A DNA stretch of 64,000 nucleotides from Pseudomonas frederiksbergensis. Its GTDB lineage: Bacteria; Pseudomonadota; Gammaproteobacteria; Pseudomonadales; Pseudomonadaceae. Location of the stretch: contig NZ_CP142104.1 of NCBI RefSeq assembly GCF_035751725.1, forward strand, positions 5,890,001 to 5,954,000, given 5' to 3'. A model generated the notes under the pieces. That model worked only from the letters and a program-made list of their open reading frames with translations. It made no database searches and was not told the origin of the DNA. Shown one piece after another: positions 35,918 through 45,338 of the stretch (position 1 is its first letter; every line of letters starts with the position of its first letter). Made by a program: the position numbers and the translations under genes.

Positions 35918-36232
35918 ATGAAAATCACCACTAAAGATTGGACCGCACAAATCGATCGTATGCCAGGCGCTGCATCTTTCCGCACCCTTGGCACCGTAAC
36001 CGTAGCAAATTCCGGCGTTATCCCAACGTTGGTACGGAGCGAAAAACAAGACAAATCCTTTGATCTACGCTTGGATTTGGTACTTCAAAACGCCGGTGGA
36101 GCTTCGCTACAAGTACTTACAGACAAGGTTGTCGAGTACAAAGAACTGGGCGACTCCAATGTCACAGGCGTAAGTATTTTTTTCGAAGGCCAGCTACTGC
36201 ACCATATCGATAACGTGATTATTACTCACTAA
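35918..36232 (+). CDS. Orphan 104-residue protein, low GC
   Basis: I do not recognise this family. It has no signal peptide, no cysteine and no membrane segment. Alternating hydrophobic strands (FDLRLDLVLQN, SLQVLTDKVVEYKEL, VTGVSIFFEGQLLHHIDNVIIT) suggest a small all-beta cytoplasmic protein such as a jelly-roll or lectin-like fold; this is only an impression. CAGGGA ~9 nt before ATG 35918 acts as ribosome site. Base composition of gene and upstream region is much poorer in GC than the flanks, so recent acquisition is likely. It occupies the site beside the HexR-like regulator where a glucose-6-phosphate dehydrogenase gene would be expected. A strong hairpin follows. Confidence 0.65.
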   Translation: MKITTKDWTAQIDRMPGAASFRTLGTVTVANSGVIPTLVRSEKQDKSFDLRLDLVLQNAGGASLQVLTDKVVEYKELGDSNVTGVSIFFEGQLLHHIDNVIITH

Positions 36233-36247
36233 GCTCACGCTTTTTAC

Positions 36248-36286
36248 AACTTCCCGTCGGAGGACTTAGTTGTCCGACGGGAAGTT
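36248..36286. terminator. Terminator-like hairpin between convergent genes
   Basis: Perfect 14-bp stem (36248-36261 with 36273-36286) and an 11-nt loop, between the orphan gene and the convergent GGDEF-EAL gene. A TTTTT run precedes it and none follows on the + strand. Confidence 0.65.
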
Positions 36287-36303
36287 ATCCATACGCCGTT
36301 GAG

Positions 36304-39174
36304 TCACCCCTCGTATTGAGCGCGTAACAACGCTGCCAACCCCTCGGCTCCCACCGGACGGCTGATCAAATAACCCTGCACCTCATCGCAATGCTCATTC
36401 CTGAGAAAATCGAGCTGCTCTTGGCGCTCGACACCTTCGGCCACTACCTTGAGCGACAAGCCATGGGCCATTGCAATGATTGCCCGGGTAATGGCGGTAT
36501 CCACGCTGCCCTCGCCCAGCCCGCGAATGAACGCTTGGTCGATCTTCACATAGTCCACCGGGATACGCTTGAGGTAGCTCAGGGATGAGTAGCCGGTGCC
36601 AAAATCATCGATCGCCAGCTTGACCCCAAGGTCACGTAGTTGCTGGAACGTGGCAATGATGTGTTCAACGCTGTCGAGCAACTGGCTTTCGGTCAATTCC
36701 AGTTCCAGGTACTGGGGCGCCAGGCCGGTTTCCTCCAACACTTGCCGCACCAGGCTGACCAGCTTGCCCTGGCGCAATTGGTGTACCGACAGATTGACCG
36801 ACACCCTGATTGGCTCAAGCCCTTGGCGCTGCCATTCGCACGCCTGCCAGCAGGCCTGGCGCAACACGAACTCGCCAATCGGCCCGATCAACCCGGTCTC
36901 TTCAGCCAAGCCGATGAAATCCCCCGGCGGGACTCGGCCCATGGTCGGATGATCCCAACGCACCAGCGCCTCGGCGGCGTTCAGGCGACCGGTCGCCAGG
37001 CACAATTTGGGTTGATAAAAGACCTTCAGTTGTTTCTCTTCCAAAGCCTTGCGCAGTTGATTTTCCAGTTGCAGGCGCTCCAGCGTGCTGGCCTGGAGGC
37101 TGTCGGTGTAGAACTGGAAATTGTTGCCCCCAAGATGCTTGGCGTGCTGCATGGCCATGTTCGCCTGGCTGACCAGCGTGGCAATTTCCCGCGTGTTGTC
37201 AGGCAACAGGCTGATGCCAATGGAAGCGCTGACCACCAGTTCGTGGCCGTCGATGGTCACCGGCACGCGAAGCTTGGTCGCCAGCCGGGTCGCTACTCGC
37301 GCCAGGCTCGAGAGATTGCCGTAGGCATCGAACAACACGGCGAACTCATCGCCGGATAGCCGGGCGATGGTGTCGGCTTCGGGCAGTGCATTGATCAGAC
37401 GCCGGGCGACTTTCTGTAGAAGCTGGTCGGCGATGTCATGGCCAAGGCTGTCATTGAGCAGCTTGAAACGATCCAGGTTGATGTGCAGCAAGGCGAGACT
37501 ACGCCGTCCGCCCTGGCGCACCCGCTGATGAGCTTCGTTCAGGCGCTCGCGAAACAGCGACCGATTTGCCAGCCCGGTCAGTTCGTCGTAGTGGGTGAGG
37601 TAGCGCATTCGCTCTTCGGATTCGCGGCGGGCGGAAAGATCGGCGAAGAAGCCCACGATATGGCTGACATTTCCCCGAGCATTGCGCACGACGTTCAGTT
37701 GCAGCCATTGTGGATACAACTCGCCGTTGGCCCGCGCCTCCACCAACTCACCCTGCCAGGTGCCATGCTGTTTGAGCGCTTGGCGAATGATGGGGTAGTG
37801 CCGGCGCGCGTCGCGGCTGCACGGCAGGTTGACGACGTTGCGCCCGAGCATGTCATCGATATCGAAACCGGTGACTCGCGTAAACGCTTGATTCGCCGCG
37901 AGCAGCACATAGTTGGGGTCGAAAATCACAATGCCTTCGCTGGCGGCCTCGAACACCGTGGCCGCCAGCTGCCGTTGCTGCTCGAGTTCCTTGCTGGTGC
38001 TGATGTCGCGTCGGGTGCCGACCATGCGCAGCACCCGTCCGCTGGCGCTGCGCTCCACGGCCCGGCCACGGTCTTCGATCCAGACCCAATGACCATCGCC
38101 GTGCCGCACCCGGTATTCGATCTGGTAATCCTCGCTGCGGCCCTTGAGATGTTCGACCAGGGCCCGCTTGAGGGCCGGAAGATCCTGGGGATGCAGACGC
38201 GGAGTGAGATGACTGAGCATCGCCGTGACGTATTCGGGCTCAAGGCCAAACAGCTCCTTGAGTTGAGTGTGATGGACCTCATCGGTCTGCAGGTTCCAGT
38301 CCCACAACCCCAGCTCACTGGCCTTGAGGGCCAGGGCCAGGCGCGCCTCGCTCTTGCTCAAGGCCTGGCTGGCGGCCTCCAGTTCAAGACTGCGCTGCGC
38401 GACCCGCGCCTCCAGGCCAACCTGGGCCGCGCGCAATTTTTCTTCGGCCGAGCGACGTTGCTCGACCTCCCGGCCCAGCGCCTCGTTAAGCTGTGCGCCG
38501 CGGGCTTGGGTTTGCTGCAAATGCTCGATCAGCGCCTGGTTCTGGAATCGTCGCAACAGGCCGTTCTGGATCAGTCGATTAACCTGCCAAGCGACGACAC
38601 TCAGCGAAACCAGTACAACCAGCCCAAGCCAACCCCAGCCACGCTGGTGTTCGTCCGGGCCCCAAAAAAGATAACCAATGGCCGGCAACAAGCAGGGCAA
38701 GGTGAAAGACAGGAACGCCGGCAGGCTCACGGCATAGGCAACACTGGCAGACAGCGTCGCCGCGCCGATCAAGCCGAACACCCACGCCTGTTGCTGAAAA
38801 CTGCCGGCCGGCACCAAGGCAATACCTGCACCGGCAAGCGTCAGGCCGGTCATGGCAGAACCCAATAGAAACATGCGCAACCAGACCGGATGTGCCTGAC
38901 GACTTGGCATCGCCGAATCGAAAGCAGCCACCTGGATCACTCGCAACGCCACCAGCGACAGCAACCAAACCAGCCATACGCTGACCAGGAAATAGCGCGG
39001 CGGCTCCCACAGCAGCGCCGCGCAGACCAGGCCATTGACCAGCATGAACAGGGTGGGCAGCAGTGAGCCTTGGTACAACAACCTTGTGCGTTCGACCGCC
39101 ATTTCCGTGGCGTACTGCTTGCAAATGATCCGCGGCTCGACACAGGGGCCCGCCAGATCGGAATTGAGGGTCAT
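36304..39174 (-). CDS. Membrane PAS-PAS-GGDEF-EAL protein, probable c-di-GMP phosphodiesterase
   Basis: 956 residues. About six membrane helices at ~30-195, a coiled coil ~215-275, two PAS domains (~285-400 and ~405-520, each followed by a PAC segment such as VGTRRDIS and VGFFADLS), GGDEF ~525-690 and EAL ~700-950. The cyclase signature is SGDEF (Ser607-Phe611), lacking the first Gly. The phosphodiesterase side is complete: Glu735 in EALVRW, ELTES, DDFGTGYSSLSYL, KIDQAFIRG and AEGVE. It therefore most likely degrades c-di-GMP in response to a signal read by PAS or the membrane part, with the GGDEF half possibly only sensing GTP. It is divergent from uvrD, as is PA5442 relative to PA5443 (recalled). 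Confidence 0.9.
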   Translation of the reverse strand: MTLNSDLAGPCVEPRIICKQYATEMAVERTRLLYQGSLLPTLFMLVNGLVCAALLWEPPRYFLVSVWLVWLLSLVALRVIQVAAFDSAMPSRQAHPVWLRMFLLGSAMTGLTLAGAGIALVPAGSFQQQAWVFGLIGAATLSASVAYAVSLPAFLSFTLPCLLPAIGYLFWGPDEHQRGWGWLGLVVLVSLSVVAWQVNRLIQNGLLRRFQNQALIEHLQQTQARGAQLNEALGREVEQRRSAEEKLRAAQVGLEARVAQRSLELEAASQALSKSEARLALALKASELGLWDWNLQTDEVHHTQLKELFGLEPEYVTAMLSHLTPRLHPQDLPALKRALVEHLKGRSEDYQIEYRVRHGDGHWVWIEDRGRAVERSASGRVLRMVGTRRDISTSKELEQQRQLAATVFEAASEGIVIFDPNYVLLAANQAFTRVTGFDIDDMLGRNVVNLPCSRDARRHYPIIRQALKQHGTWQGELVEARANGELYPQWLQLNVVRNARGNVSHIVGFFADLSARRESEERMRYLTHYDELTGLANRSLFRERLNEAHQRVRQGGRRSLALLHINLDRFKLLNDSLGHDIADQLLQKVARRLINALPEADTIARLSGDEFAVLFDAYGNLSSLARVATRLATKLRVPVTIDGHELVVSASIGISLLPDNTREIATLVSQANMAMQHAKHLGGNNFQFYTDSLQASTLERLQLENQLRKALEEKQLKVFYQPKLCLATGRLNAAEALVRWDHPTMGRVPPGDFIGLAEETGLIGPIGEFVLRQACWQACEWQRQGLEPIRVSVNLSVHQLRQGKLVSLVRQVLEETGLAPQYLELELTESQLLDSVEHIIATFQQLRDLGVKLAIDDFGTGYSSLSYLKRIPVDYVKIDQAFIRGLGEGSVDTAITRAIIAMAHGLSLKVVAEGVERQEQLDFLRNEHCDEVQGYLISRPVGAEGLAALLRAQYEG

Positions 39175-39351
39175 AGGTGATGTTCTTGTTCTTATTCAGG
39201 GGAGCATGGTGCACCCGAAACGAGCACCGAGCATACACAAGCCAAAGGCCATCCCACACTGCCCTGCCTCATAAAAATAACGAAAAAAATGCCGATTCAA
39301 CCGGGTTCCGATCATCGCAAGCGCGTCCCGCTGATGCTCGCGGGCACTGAC

Positions 39352-39361
39352 TGACCGGTCA
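39352..39361. promoter_or_regulatory. Palindrome upstream of uvrD
   Basis: TGACCGGTCA is a perfect 10-bp palindrome in the 261-bp region between the GGDEF-EAL gene and uvrD. I see no LexA box (CTGT-N8-ACAG) here. The rest of the gap holds no feature I can support. Confidence 0.3.
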
Positions 39362-39435
39362 TCAGCAGGCGGTGTTTTGTCGGCCAACGCAAAGCTCGGT
39401 TTGCCCGAGGTGGCGCCGCACCCTAGAATGCCTCG

Positions 39436-41619
39436 ATGCGCGATGATCTCTCCCTTTTGCTGAACTCCCTAAACGATGCCCAACGCCAGGCAGTTGCTGC
39501 CTCCGTGGGCCGTCAATTGGTCCTGGCTGGTGCCGGCTCCGGCAAGACCCGAGTGCTGGTGCACCGTATCGCCTGGTTGATCCAGGTCGAGAACGCCTCG
39601 CCCCATTCGATCCTGTCGGTGACCTTTACCAACAAGGCTGCTGCCGAGATGCGCCATCGCATCGAACAACTGATGGGCATCAACCCGGCCGGCATGTGGG
39701 TCGGTACGTTCCACGGGCTGGCCCATCGCCTGTTACGGGCCCATTGGCAGGAAGCCGGGCTGAGCCAGACTTTCCAGATCCTGGACAGCGACGACCAGCA
39801 ACGCCTGGTCAAGCGCGTCATCCGCGAACTGGGCCTGGACGAGCAACGCTGGCCGGCCCGCCAGGCCCAGTGGTTCATCAACGGGCAGAAAGACGAAGGC
39901 CTTCGCCCGCAACATATCCAGGCCAGCGGCGACCTGTTCCTGGCGACCATGCGCAGCATCTACGAAGCCTACGAGGCGGCGTGCCAGCGTGCCGGTGTCA
40001 TCGACTTCTCCGAACTGTTGCTGCGAGCGCTGGACCTGTGGCGCGACCACCCGGGGCTGCTGGAGCACTACCAGAGGCGCTTCCGACACGTCCTGGTGGA
40101 CGAATTCCAGGACACCAACGCCGTTCAATATGCGTGGTTGCGCCTGCTTGCCAAGGGCGGCGACAGCCTGATGGTCGTGGGCGACGACGACCAGTCGATC
40201 TATGGCTGGCGTGGCGCCAAGATCGAGAACATTCATCAATACTCGGCGGATTTTCCCGATGCCGAGGTGATTCGCCTGGAACAGAACTACCGCTCCACCG
40301 CTGGCATCCTGAAGGCCGCCAACGCGCTGATTGCCAACAATACCGGCCGCTTGGGCAAGGAATTGTGGACCGACGGCAACGAAGGCGAGGCGATCAATCT
40401 CTACGCCGCGTTCAACGAACACGATGAGGCCCGCTATGTCGTGGAAACCATCGAGAGTGCGTTGAAAACCGGCCTGGCCCGCAGCGATATCGCCATCCTG
40501 TATCGCTCCAACGCCCAATCGCGGGTGCTGGAAGAGGCCTTGCTTCGCGAGCGGATCCCCTACCGTATCTATGGCGGCCAGCGCTTCTTCGAACGCGCGG
40601 AAATCAAGAACGCCATGGCCTACCTGCGCCTGATCGAAGGCCGCGGCAACGACGCGGCCCTGGAACGGGTAATCAATGTGCCGACGCGCGGCATTGGCGA
40701 GAAAACCGTCGAAGCGATTCGCGACCATGCCCGCCATAGCCACGTGTCGATGTGGGAAGCCATGCGCCTGCTGGTGGACAACAAAGGCGTCACCGGCCGT
40801 GCCGCCGGAGCTCTGAAAGCGTTCATGGACTTGATAGAAGACCTGGCCGCCAAGTGCAGGGAAATGCCGCTGCACCTGATGACCCAGACCGTCATCGAGC
40901 AATCCGGCCTGATCGCCTATCACGAGGCGGAAAAAGGCGAAAAAGGCCAGGCCCGGGTTGAAAACCTCGAGGAGCTGGTCAGCGCCGCGCGCAACTTCGA
41001 AAATACCGAAGAAGATGAAGACCTGTCCCCCCTGTCGGCCTTCCTCGGCCATGCCTCCCTTGAGGCAGGCGACACCCAGGCCGATGAGCATGAAGACAGC
41101 ATCCAGCTCATGACCTTGCACAGCGCCAAGGGCCTGGAGTTCCCGTATGTGTTCCTGGTAGGAATGGAGGAAGGGCTGTTTCCTCACAAAATGAGCCTGG
41201 AAGAGCCTGGGCGCCTGGAAGAGGAACGGCGGCTGGCCTACGTAGGCATCACTCGGGCCATGCAGAACCTGGTGATGACCTACGCCGAAACCCGACGGTT
41301 GTATGGCAGCGAGACCTACAACAAAGTGTCGCGATTCGTACGTGAAGTGCCGAAGGGCCTGATCCAGGAAGTGCGTCTGTCCAACAGTGTCAGTCGACCG
41401 TTCGGCGGCAGCCAGCAACAAAGCGCCAGCAGCCTGTTTGGCGGCAGCGACATTCCGGAAACCGGCTTCAGCCTGGGCCAGGCCGTACGCCATTCGGTAT
41501 TCGGCGACGGGGTGATCCTCAACTTCGAAGGCGCCGGTGCCCAGGCCCGGGTCCAGGTCAACTTCAGCGAAGGCAGCAAATGGCTGATGCTGGGGTATGC
41601 CAAGCTGGAAGCGATCTAA
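39436..41619 (+). CDS. uvrD: DNA helicase II (UvrD)
   Basis: 727 residues. Superfamily 1A 3'-5' helicase acting in nucleotide-excision and mismatch repair. Motifs in order: Q motif near LNDAQRQAV, Walker A AGAGSGKT with Lys37, Ia SVTFTNKAAAEMRHRI, II VDEFQDTNAVQ, III VGDDDQSIYGWRGA, IV LEQNYRS, V MTLHSAKGLEFPYVFLVGMEEGLFPH, VI ERRLAYVGITRAMQNL. The C-terminal ~50 residues form the Tudor-like domain that binds RNA polymerase or UvrB. Full family length. ATG 39436 has no strong ribosome site; an out-of-frame ATG lies 8 bp upstream. Confidence 0.97.
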   Translation: MRDDLSLLLNSLNDAQRQAVAASVGRQLVLAGAGSGKTRVLVHRIAWLIQVENASPHSILSVTFTNKAAAEMRHRIEQLMGINPAGMWVGTFHGLAHRLLRAHWQEAGLSQTFQILDSDDQQRLVKRVIRELGLDEQRWPARQAQWFINGQKDEGLRPQHIQASGDLFLATMRSIYEAYEAACQRAGVIDFSELLLRALDLWRDHPGLLEHYQRRFRHVLVDEFQDTNAVQYAWLRLLAKGGDSLMVVGDDDQSIYGWRGAKIENIHQYSADFPDAEVIRLEQNYRSTAGILKAANALIANNTGRLGKELWTDGNEGEAINLYAAFNEHDEARYVVETIESALKTGLARSDIAILYRSNAQSRVLEEALLRERIPYRIYGGQRFFERAEIKNAMAYLRLIEGRGNDAALERVINVPTRGIGEKTVEAIRDHARHSHVSMWEAMRLLVDNKGVTGRAAGALKAFMDLIEDLAAKCREMPLHLMTQTVIEQSGLIAYHEAEKGEKGQARVENLEELVSAARNFENTEEDEDLSPLSAFLGHASLEAGDTQADEHEDSIQLMTLHSAKGLEFPYVFLVGMEEGLFPHKMSLEEPGRLEEERRLAYVGITRAMQNLVMTYAETRRLYGSETYNKVSRFVREVPKGLIQEVRLSNSVSRPFGGSQQQSASSLFGGSDIPETGFSLGQAVRHSVFGDGVILNFEGAGAQARVQVNFSEGSKWLMLGYAKLEAI

Positions 41620-41855
41620 AGGCATTGCAGGAACCCTGTATGCGACCTTGCTCCCCACAGGGTTCTGGGACCGCCAGAATATTTCCGATAGAACTTGTTT
41701 ACCTTTCCTACAGCCCAAAGCGAACAGGCCCGCTTGCGTAGCTGAACCTGAACCTTACCTGTCACGCAAAAGCCCGAAACACTCTGCCGCTAGCCAGCAA
41801 CAGTTCACCTGTGCAACATGGCGCGCGTGCTATCCACAAATGGGAATGCCTTTAT

Positions 41856-42731
41856 ATGAAACGTTTTCTTAGCATCGCCATGGCGTTGTGCATCGGCCTG
41901 ACGATGGCCATCGACGCCAATGCCGCCAAGCGTTTTGGCGGTGGTAAAAGCTCGGGCGCAGCCCCGACTCACCAGACCAGCCAGATGGCGCCGTCGTCTG
42001 CCGCCGGGTCTACTGCCGCCACCGCGGGTGCGGCCGGTGCTGCTGGCGCGGCCACCAAGGCCAGCGGCGCTTCGCGCTGGCTCGGCCCTCTGGCCGGTAT
42101 CGCCGCCGGTGGCCTGCTCGCCTCCATGTTCATGGGCGACGGCTTCCAGGGCATGCAGATCTTCGACATCCTGATCATGGCGGTCATCGCCTTCCTGGTC
42201 TTCCGCTTCATTGCCGCTCGTCGTCGCAAGCAGCAGGAGCAACTCGCTCCGGCCGGCCACGCGCCAATGCAGCGTGAAGTGTTCGACCAGCAGCCTGCCA
42301 GCGGTTCGATCTTCGGTGGCTCGGCAGCGCCTGTGGCCGCTCGTCCGGTCATCAACGCGCCGGCCTGGTTCAACGAGCAACGCTTCATCGAAGCCGCGCG
42401 CAACCACTTCATGGCCCTGCAACAGCACTGGGACGCGAATGAGATGGACAAGATCTCCGAGTTCGTGACCCCGCAACTGCTGGAGTTCCTCAAGCGCGAG
42501 CGGGCCGAGCTGGGTGATGGCTTCCAGTCAACCTACATCGACAACCTGCAGGTGCAATTGGATGGCGTCGACGATCGCGCCGACAAGACCATCGCCACCC
42601 TGACCTTCAGCGGTGTATCGAAGGATTCTCGCTTCGACAAAGGCGAAGCGTTCAGTGAAAGCTGGAACATGGAGCGCGCGCAGGGCGACGACCAGCCTTG
42701 GCTGGTGGCAGGTATTCGCCAGAACGGTTGA
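41856..42731 (+). CDS. Tim44-like domain membrane protein
   Basis: 291 residues from ATG 41856 (TGGGA ~10 nt upstream; the frame is open from 41811). A signal peptide or first helix (MKRFLSIAMALCIGLTMAIDANA) is followed by an Ala/Gly/Ser-rich spacer, one or two membrane segments (~75-120, LLASMFMGDGFQGMQIFDILIMAVIAFLVFRFIAAR), and a C-terminal Tim44/MBA1-like domain (~155-291, WFNEQRFIEAARNHFMALQQHWDANEMDKISEFVTP). Bacterial members are uncharacterised inner-membrane proteins common in Pseudomonas next to uvrD. Followed by a clear terminator. Confidence 0.88.
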   Translation: MKRFLSIAMALCIGLTMAIDANAAKRFGGGKSSGAAPTHQTSQMAPSSAAGSTAATAGAAGAAGAATKASGASRWLGPLAGIAAGGLLASMFMGDGFQGMQIFDILIMAVIAFLVFRFIAARRRKQQEQLAPAGHAPMQREVFDQQPASGSIFGGSAAPVAARPVINAPAWFNEQRFIEAARNHFMALQQHWDANEMDKISEFVTPQLLEFLKRERAELGDGFQSTYIDNLQVQLDGVDDRADKTIATLTFSGVSKDSRFDKGEAFSESWNMERAQGDDQPWLVAGIRQNG

Positions 42732-42763
42732 ACCTTTGCCCGTTTTGCATGTTGAAATAAAAG

Positions 42764-42787
42764 AACCCCGGCCCAGGCCGGGGTTTT
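42764..42787 (+). terminator. Intrinsic terminator after the Tim44-like gene
   Basis: AACCCCGGC (42764-42772) and GCCGGGGTT (42777-42785) with a 4-nt loop, ending in TTTT. Located 33 bp after the stop. Confidence 0.9.
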
Positions 42788-42871
42788 CTATTTCGCGGTT
42801 GCATCTATGGCGAGCTACTGTATAAACCGCTCCATATAAACCCGCGCCATCGAGAAAGAGGATCCCCGGAC

Positions 42872-43279
42872 GTGGAAGAAATTATCGAACAATTGCGTGA
42901 AGCCAACGAGCCCGTACCGGTCCCGCTGGAGTTGCCCGACGAAGACTTGCTGGTCGAGATCGAGGAACAACTGTTCATCGATATCCCATTCGTCTTCAAG
43001 GAGTTTTTGCTGACCGTCAGCGATGTCGTTTATGGAAGCCTGGAACCGGTGACCGTCACCGATCCGCAATCCCACACCTACCTGCCGGATGTGGCCGCCA
43101 ACGCCTGGGATGCCGGTGTCGACCGCAGCCTGATTCCGATCTGCCAGGACGGCGACGACTATTACTGCGTCGAAGAAGACGGCACCGTGGTGCTGTGGCA
43201 AGCAGACGAAGAACTGATCGCCGAAGAGACCTGGGAATCGGTCTGGCACTGGGCGCGGGATGTCTGGTTGGAAAGCTGA
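42872..43279 (+). CDS. SMI1/KNR4 (SUKH) family protein
   Basis: 135 residues, highly acidic, starting with GTG 42872 behind an AAGAGGA ribosome site. The fold pattern of SUKH-1 proteins is seen: LPDEDLLVEIEEQLFIDIPFVFKEFLL at the N-terminus (the usual 'lp..y..fl' segment), the central DRSLIPICQDGDDYYCVEEDGTVVLW, and a closing WESVWHWARDVW helix. SUKH proteins are often immunity proteins to toxins, but no toxin is adjacent. A conserved stand-alone copy next to uvrD/Tim44 looks like a housekeeping variant of unknown role. Confidence 0.85.
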   Translation: MEEIIEQLREANEPVPVPLELPDEDLLVEIEEQLFIDIPFVFKEFLLTVSDVVYGSLEPVTVTDPQSHTYLPDVAANAWDAGVDRSLIPICQDGDDYYCVEEDGTVVLWQADEELIAEETWESVWHWARDVWLES

Positions 43280-43300
43280 TTCGCCAGCGTCCGGTGCAGG

Positions 43301-45064
43301 TCAATGCCCGGACGATCCCTTGTGATTGTCCAGCGTTTCGAGCAAGGCGACCTGCATCCGCGTATGCAGGCGGATAAACCAGCGCCAGAGCAGTGCCGCC
43401 ACGGCTATCGCCGCCACCGCGATCAATACCAGCCACTTGTTGGTCGGCAGGATACTGGCCGACAAGGCTGCCAGCAGCAGGAAGATCACCAGCAGCGAAA
43501 GGAGCGGGATCACTTCGGCGATCACGCGTCGCACTCGCTGGGTGTGGCGGCCGGCCATCTCCGGCTTGACGCCCATTTCGGCCAACAGCATCGACAAGGC
43601 CTTGAGCTTGCGGTACGCCGCGATCAGGAACGGCAGGGACAAGAACAGCGCGCCGCCCCAAATCAACGCGTTTTGCCAGCTGGCATTGCTGACCCATGCC
43701 TGCAGATACGCTGACATTCGTTCGGCGAAATATCCTCCAGAGACAAAAATCGCGATAACCAACGCCAGGTTGACGCCGACCTGCAGCATGATTCGCCTGA
43801 TCATGGAGGCCAGCATCGCGCCTTCACCCTGGGGCTGGATGCTGCGCAACCATTCGCCATACATGCCCAGCACACGCTTCAATCGTAGCGGCATCGCCGA
43901 CGCCAACCTGACCGATAACGGATCAGCGCCCCGGATCAGGTACGGGGTCAGCAATGTCGTGAGTACCGAGACGGCCACCGCCACTGGATAAAGAAAATCG
44001 CTGGTGACCTGCAAGGTCATCCCCAATGAAGCGATGATGAAAGAAAATTCGCCGATCTGCGAAAGTCCCATCCCGACTCGCAGTGAGGTGCGTCCGTCAT
44101 TGCCCGCGATAAAAGCACCCAGCCCACAAGACAGCATCTTGCCCAGTACCACCGCACAGGTAATCACTGCGATTGGCCAGGCGTACTGAAGCAAAATGGC
44201 CGGGTCGAGCATCAGCCCGATGGCCACGAAAAATATCGCGCTGAACAGATCGCGGACCGGCTCCACCAATCGTTCGATCTTCAACAGCTCACGGGACTCG
44301 GCCATGATCGCGCCGATCAGGAACGCACCGAGCACCATGCTGTATTCGAGATTCACCACCAGCAGGCAAAAACCGAAACAAAGCCCCAGCACGGTAATCA
44401 ACAGCATCTCGTTACTGTCGAACTTCGCTACGTAAGCCAGCAATCTGGGTACCAGCAGAATGCCGATGACTAACGCTACGATCATGAACAACGACAGCTT
44501 TCCGACCGTGGAAAATACCTCGCCGGGACTCACCGTACCGCTGACGGCAATGCTCGACAGCAACGCGATGATGCCAATGCCGAGGATGTCCTCGACAATC
44601 AATACCCCAAAGATCAACTGCGCAAACCGCTCGTTTTTCATCTTCAAGTCATTCAAGGCCTTGACGATAATCGTGGTCGAGGAAATCGCGAGGATCGCGC
44701 CGAGGAACAGCGAGTCCATGGCGCTCCAATCGAACCAGCGGCCGATTTCATAGCCGATCCAGATCATCAATACGATCTCGAGGAACGCCGCGATAAACGC
44801 CGTGGCTCCCACCTTGAACAGCTTGCGCAGGCTGAACTCCAGGCCCAGGCAGAACATCAGGAAAATCACCCCGAGCTCGGCCAGGGTCTTGATCGTCTCT
44901 TCGTCGTGGATGAAACCGAACGGCGGTGTATGGGGGCCGATGATGAAGCCGGCGACAATGTAGCCCAGCACCACCGGTTGCTTGAAGCGATGAAAAAGTA
45001 CGGTGACCAACCCGGCCGCCAGCATGATGATCGCCAGGTCTTGAATAAAACTGATGGCGTGCAT
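43301..45064 (-). CDS. Cation:proton antiporter, CPA2 family (KefB/YbaL-like)
   Basis: 587 residues. Residues ~5-385 form the Na+/H+ exchanger domain with ~12 helices and the CPA2 signature region (GVIFLMFCLGLEFSLRKL, then GAILAISSTTIIVKALNDL and VEDILGIGIIALLSS). Unlike KefB/KefC, there is no RCK/TrkA-N nucleotide domain. Instead ~430-575 holds another four membrane segments and a short polar tail. It probably exchanges K+ or Na+ for protons at the inner membrane. It matches PA5518 in position beside pdxY. A 6-bp hairpin (45085-45102) lies in its leader. Confidence 0.88.
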   Translation of the reverse strand: MHAISFIQDLAIIMLAAGLVTVLFHRFKQPVVLGYIVAGFIIGPHTPPFGFIHDEETIKTLAELGVIFLMFCLGLEFSLRKLFKVGATAFIAAFLEIVLMIWIGYEIGRWFDWSAMDSLFLGAILAISSTTIIVKALNDLKMKNERFAQLIFGVLIVEDILGIGIIALLSSIAVSGTVSPGEVFSTVGKLSLFMIVALVIGILLVPRLLAYVAKFDSNEMLLITVLGLCFGFCLLVVNLEYSMVLGAFLIGAIMAESRELLKIERLVEPVRDLFSAIFFVAIGLMLDPAILLQYAWPIAVITCAVVLGKMLSCGLGAFIAGNDGRTSLRVGMGLSQIGEFSFIIASLGMTLQVTSDFLYPVAVAVSVLTTLLTPYLIRGADPLSVRLASAMPLRLKRVLGMYGEWLRSIQPQGEGAMLASMIRRIMLQVGVNLALVIAIFVSGGYFAERMSAYLQAWVSNASWQNALIWGGALFLSLPFLIAAYRKLKALSMLLAEMGVKPEMAGRHTQRVRRVIAEVIPLLSLLVIFLLLAALSASILPTNKWLVLIAVAAIAVAALLWRWFIRLHTRMQVALLETLDNHKGSSGH

Positions 45065-45084
45065 AGTGGGGCTCCTTGTCGAAA

Positions 45085-45102
45085 CGACTCTTTGGGGAGT
45101 CG
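45085..45102 (-). promoter_or_regulatory. Leader hairpin of the antiporter gene
   Basis: CGACTC (45085-45090) and GAGTCG (45097-45102) with a 6-nt loop, 21-38 bp upstream of the antiporter start. The remainder of the 274-bp divergent gap shows no other feature I can support. Confidence 0.3.
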
Positions 45103-45338
45103 GGTAGATCCGTTCCTTTTGTAGGAATTACCCGGCATTGACGGGCTTTTGCAGGTTAACACCGGGACTTCTTGCAAAAAGACGGTGCAATATATGGAAA
45201 CAGATCCACCCAAGCGTGACGGCAAGCCCTGGCGCAGCGTCCCGATAGGAGTGGCTTGAACCTGGTACTTGGTAAACCACACTCCAGCGCCCGCAGAGGC
45301 GCCCCCTTGAAACTGCTGCCTTGAACCGTGAGAACGTT

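Noticed and set aside
39196..39387. 63-residue minus-strand ORF between the GGDEF-EAL gene and uvrD
   Set aside because: No ribosome site or family likeness; it occupies the promoter region of two divergent genes.
39175..39435. LexA box upstream of uvrD
   Set aside because: uvrD is SOS-controlled in several bacteria, but no CTGT-N8-ACAG sequence is visible here.
39733..41718. 661-codon frame on the minus strand across uvrD
   Set aside because: Antisense shadow of an intact uvrD with every helicase motif.
42872..43279. SUKH protein as an immunity protein for the window's toxins
   Set aside because: It lies 18 kb from the nearest toxin gene and beside conserved housekeeping genes; no link to the toxins can be seen.
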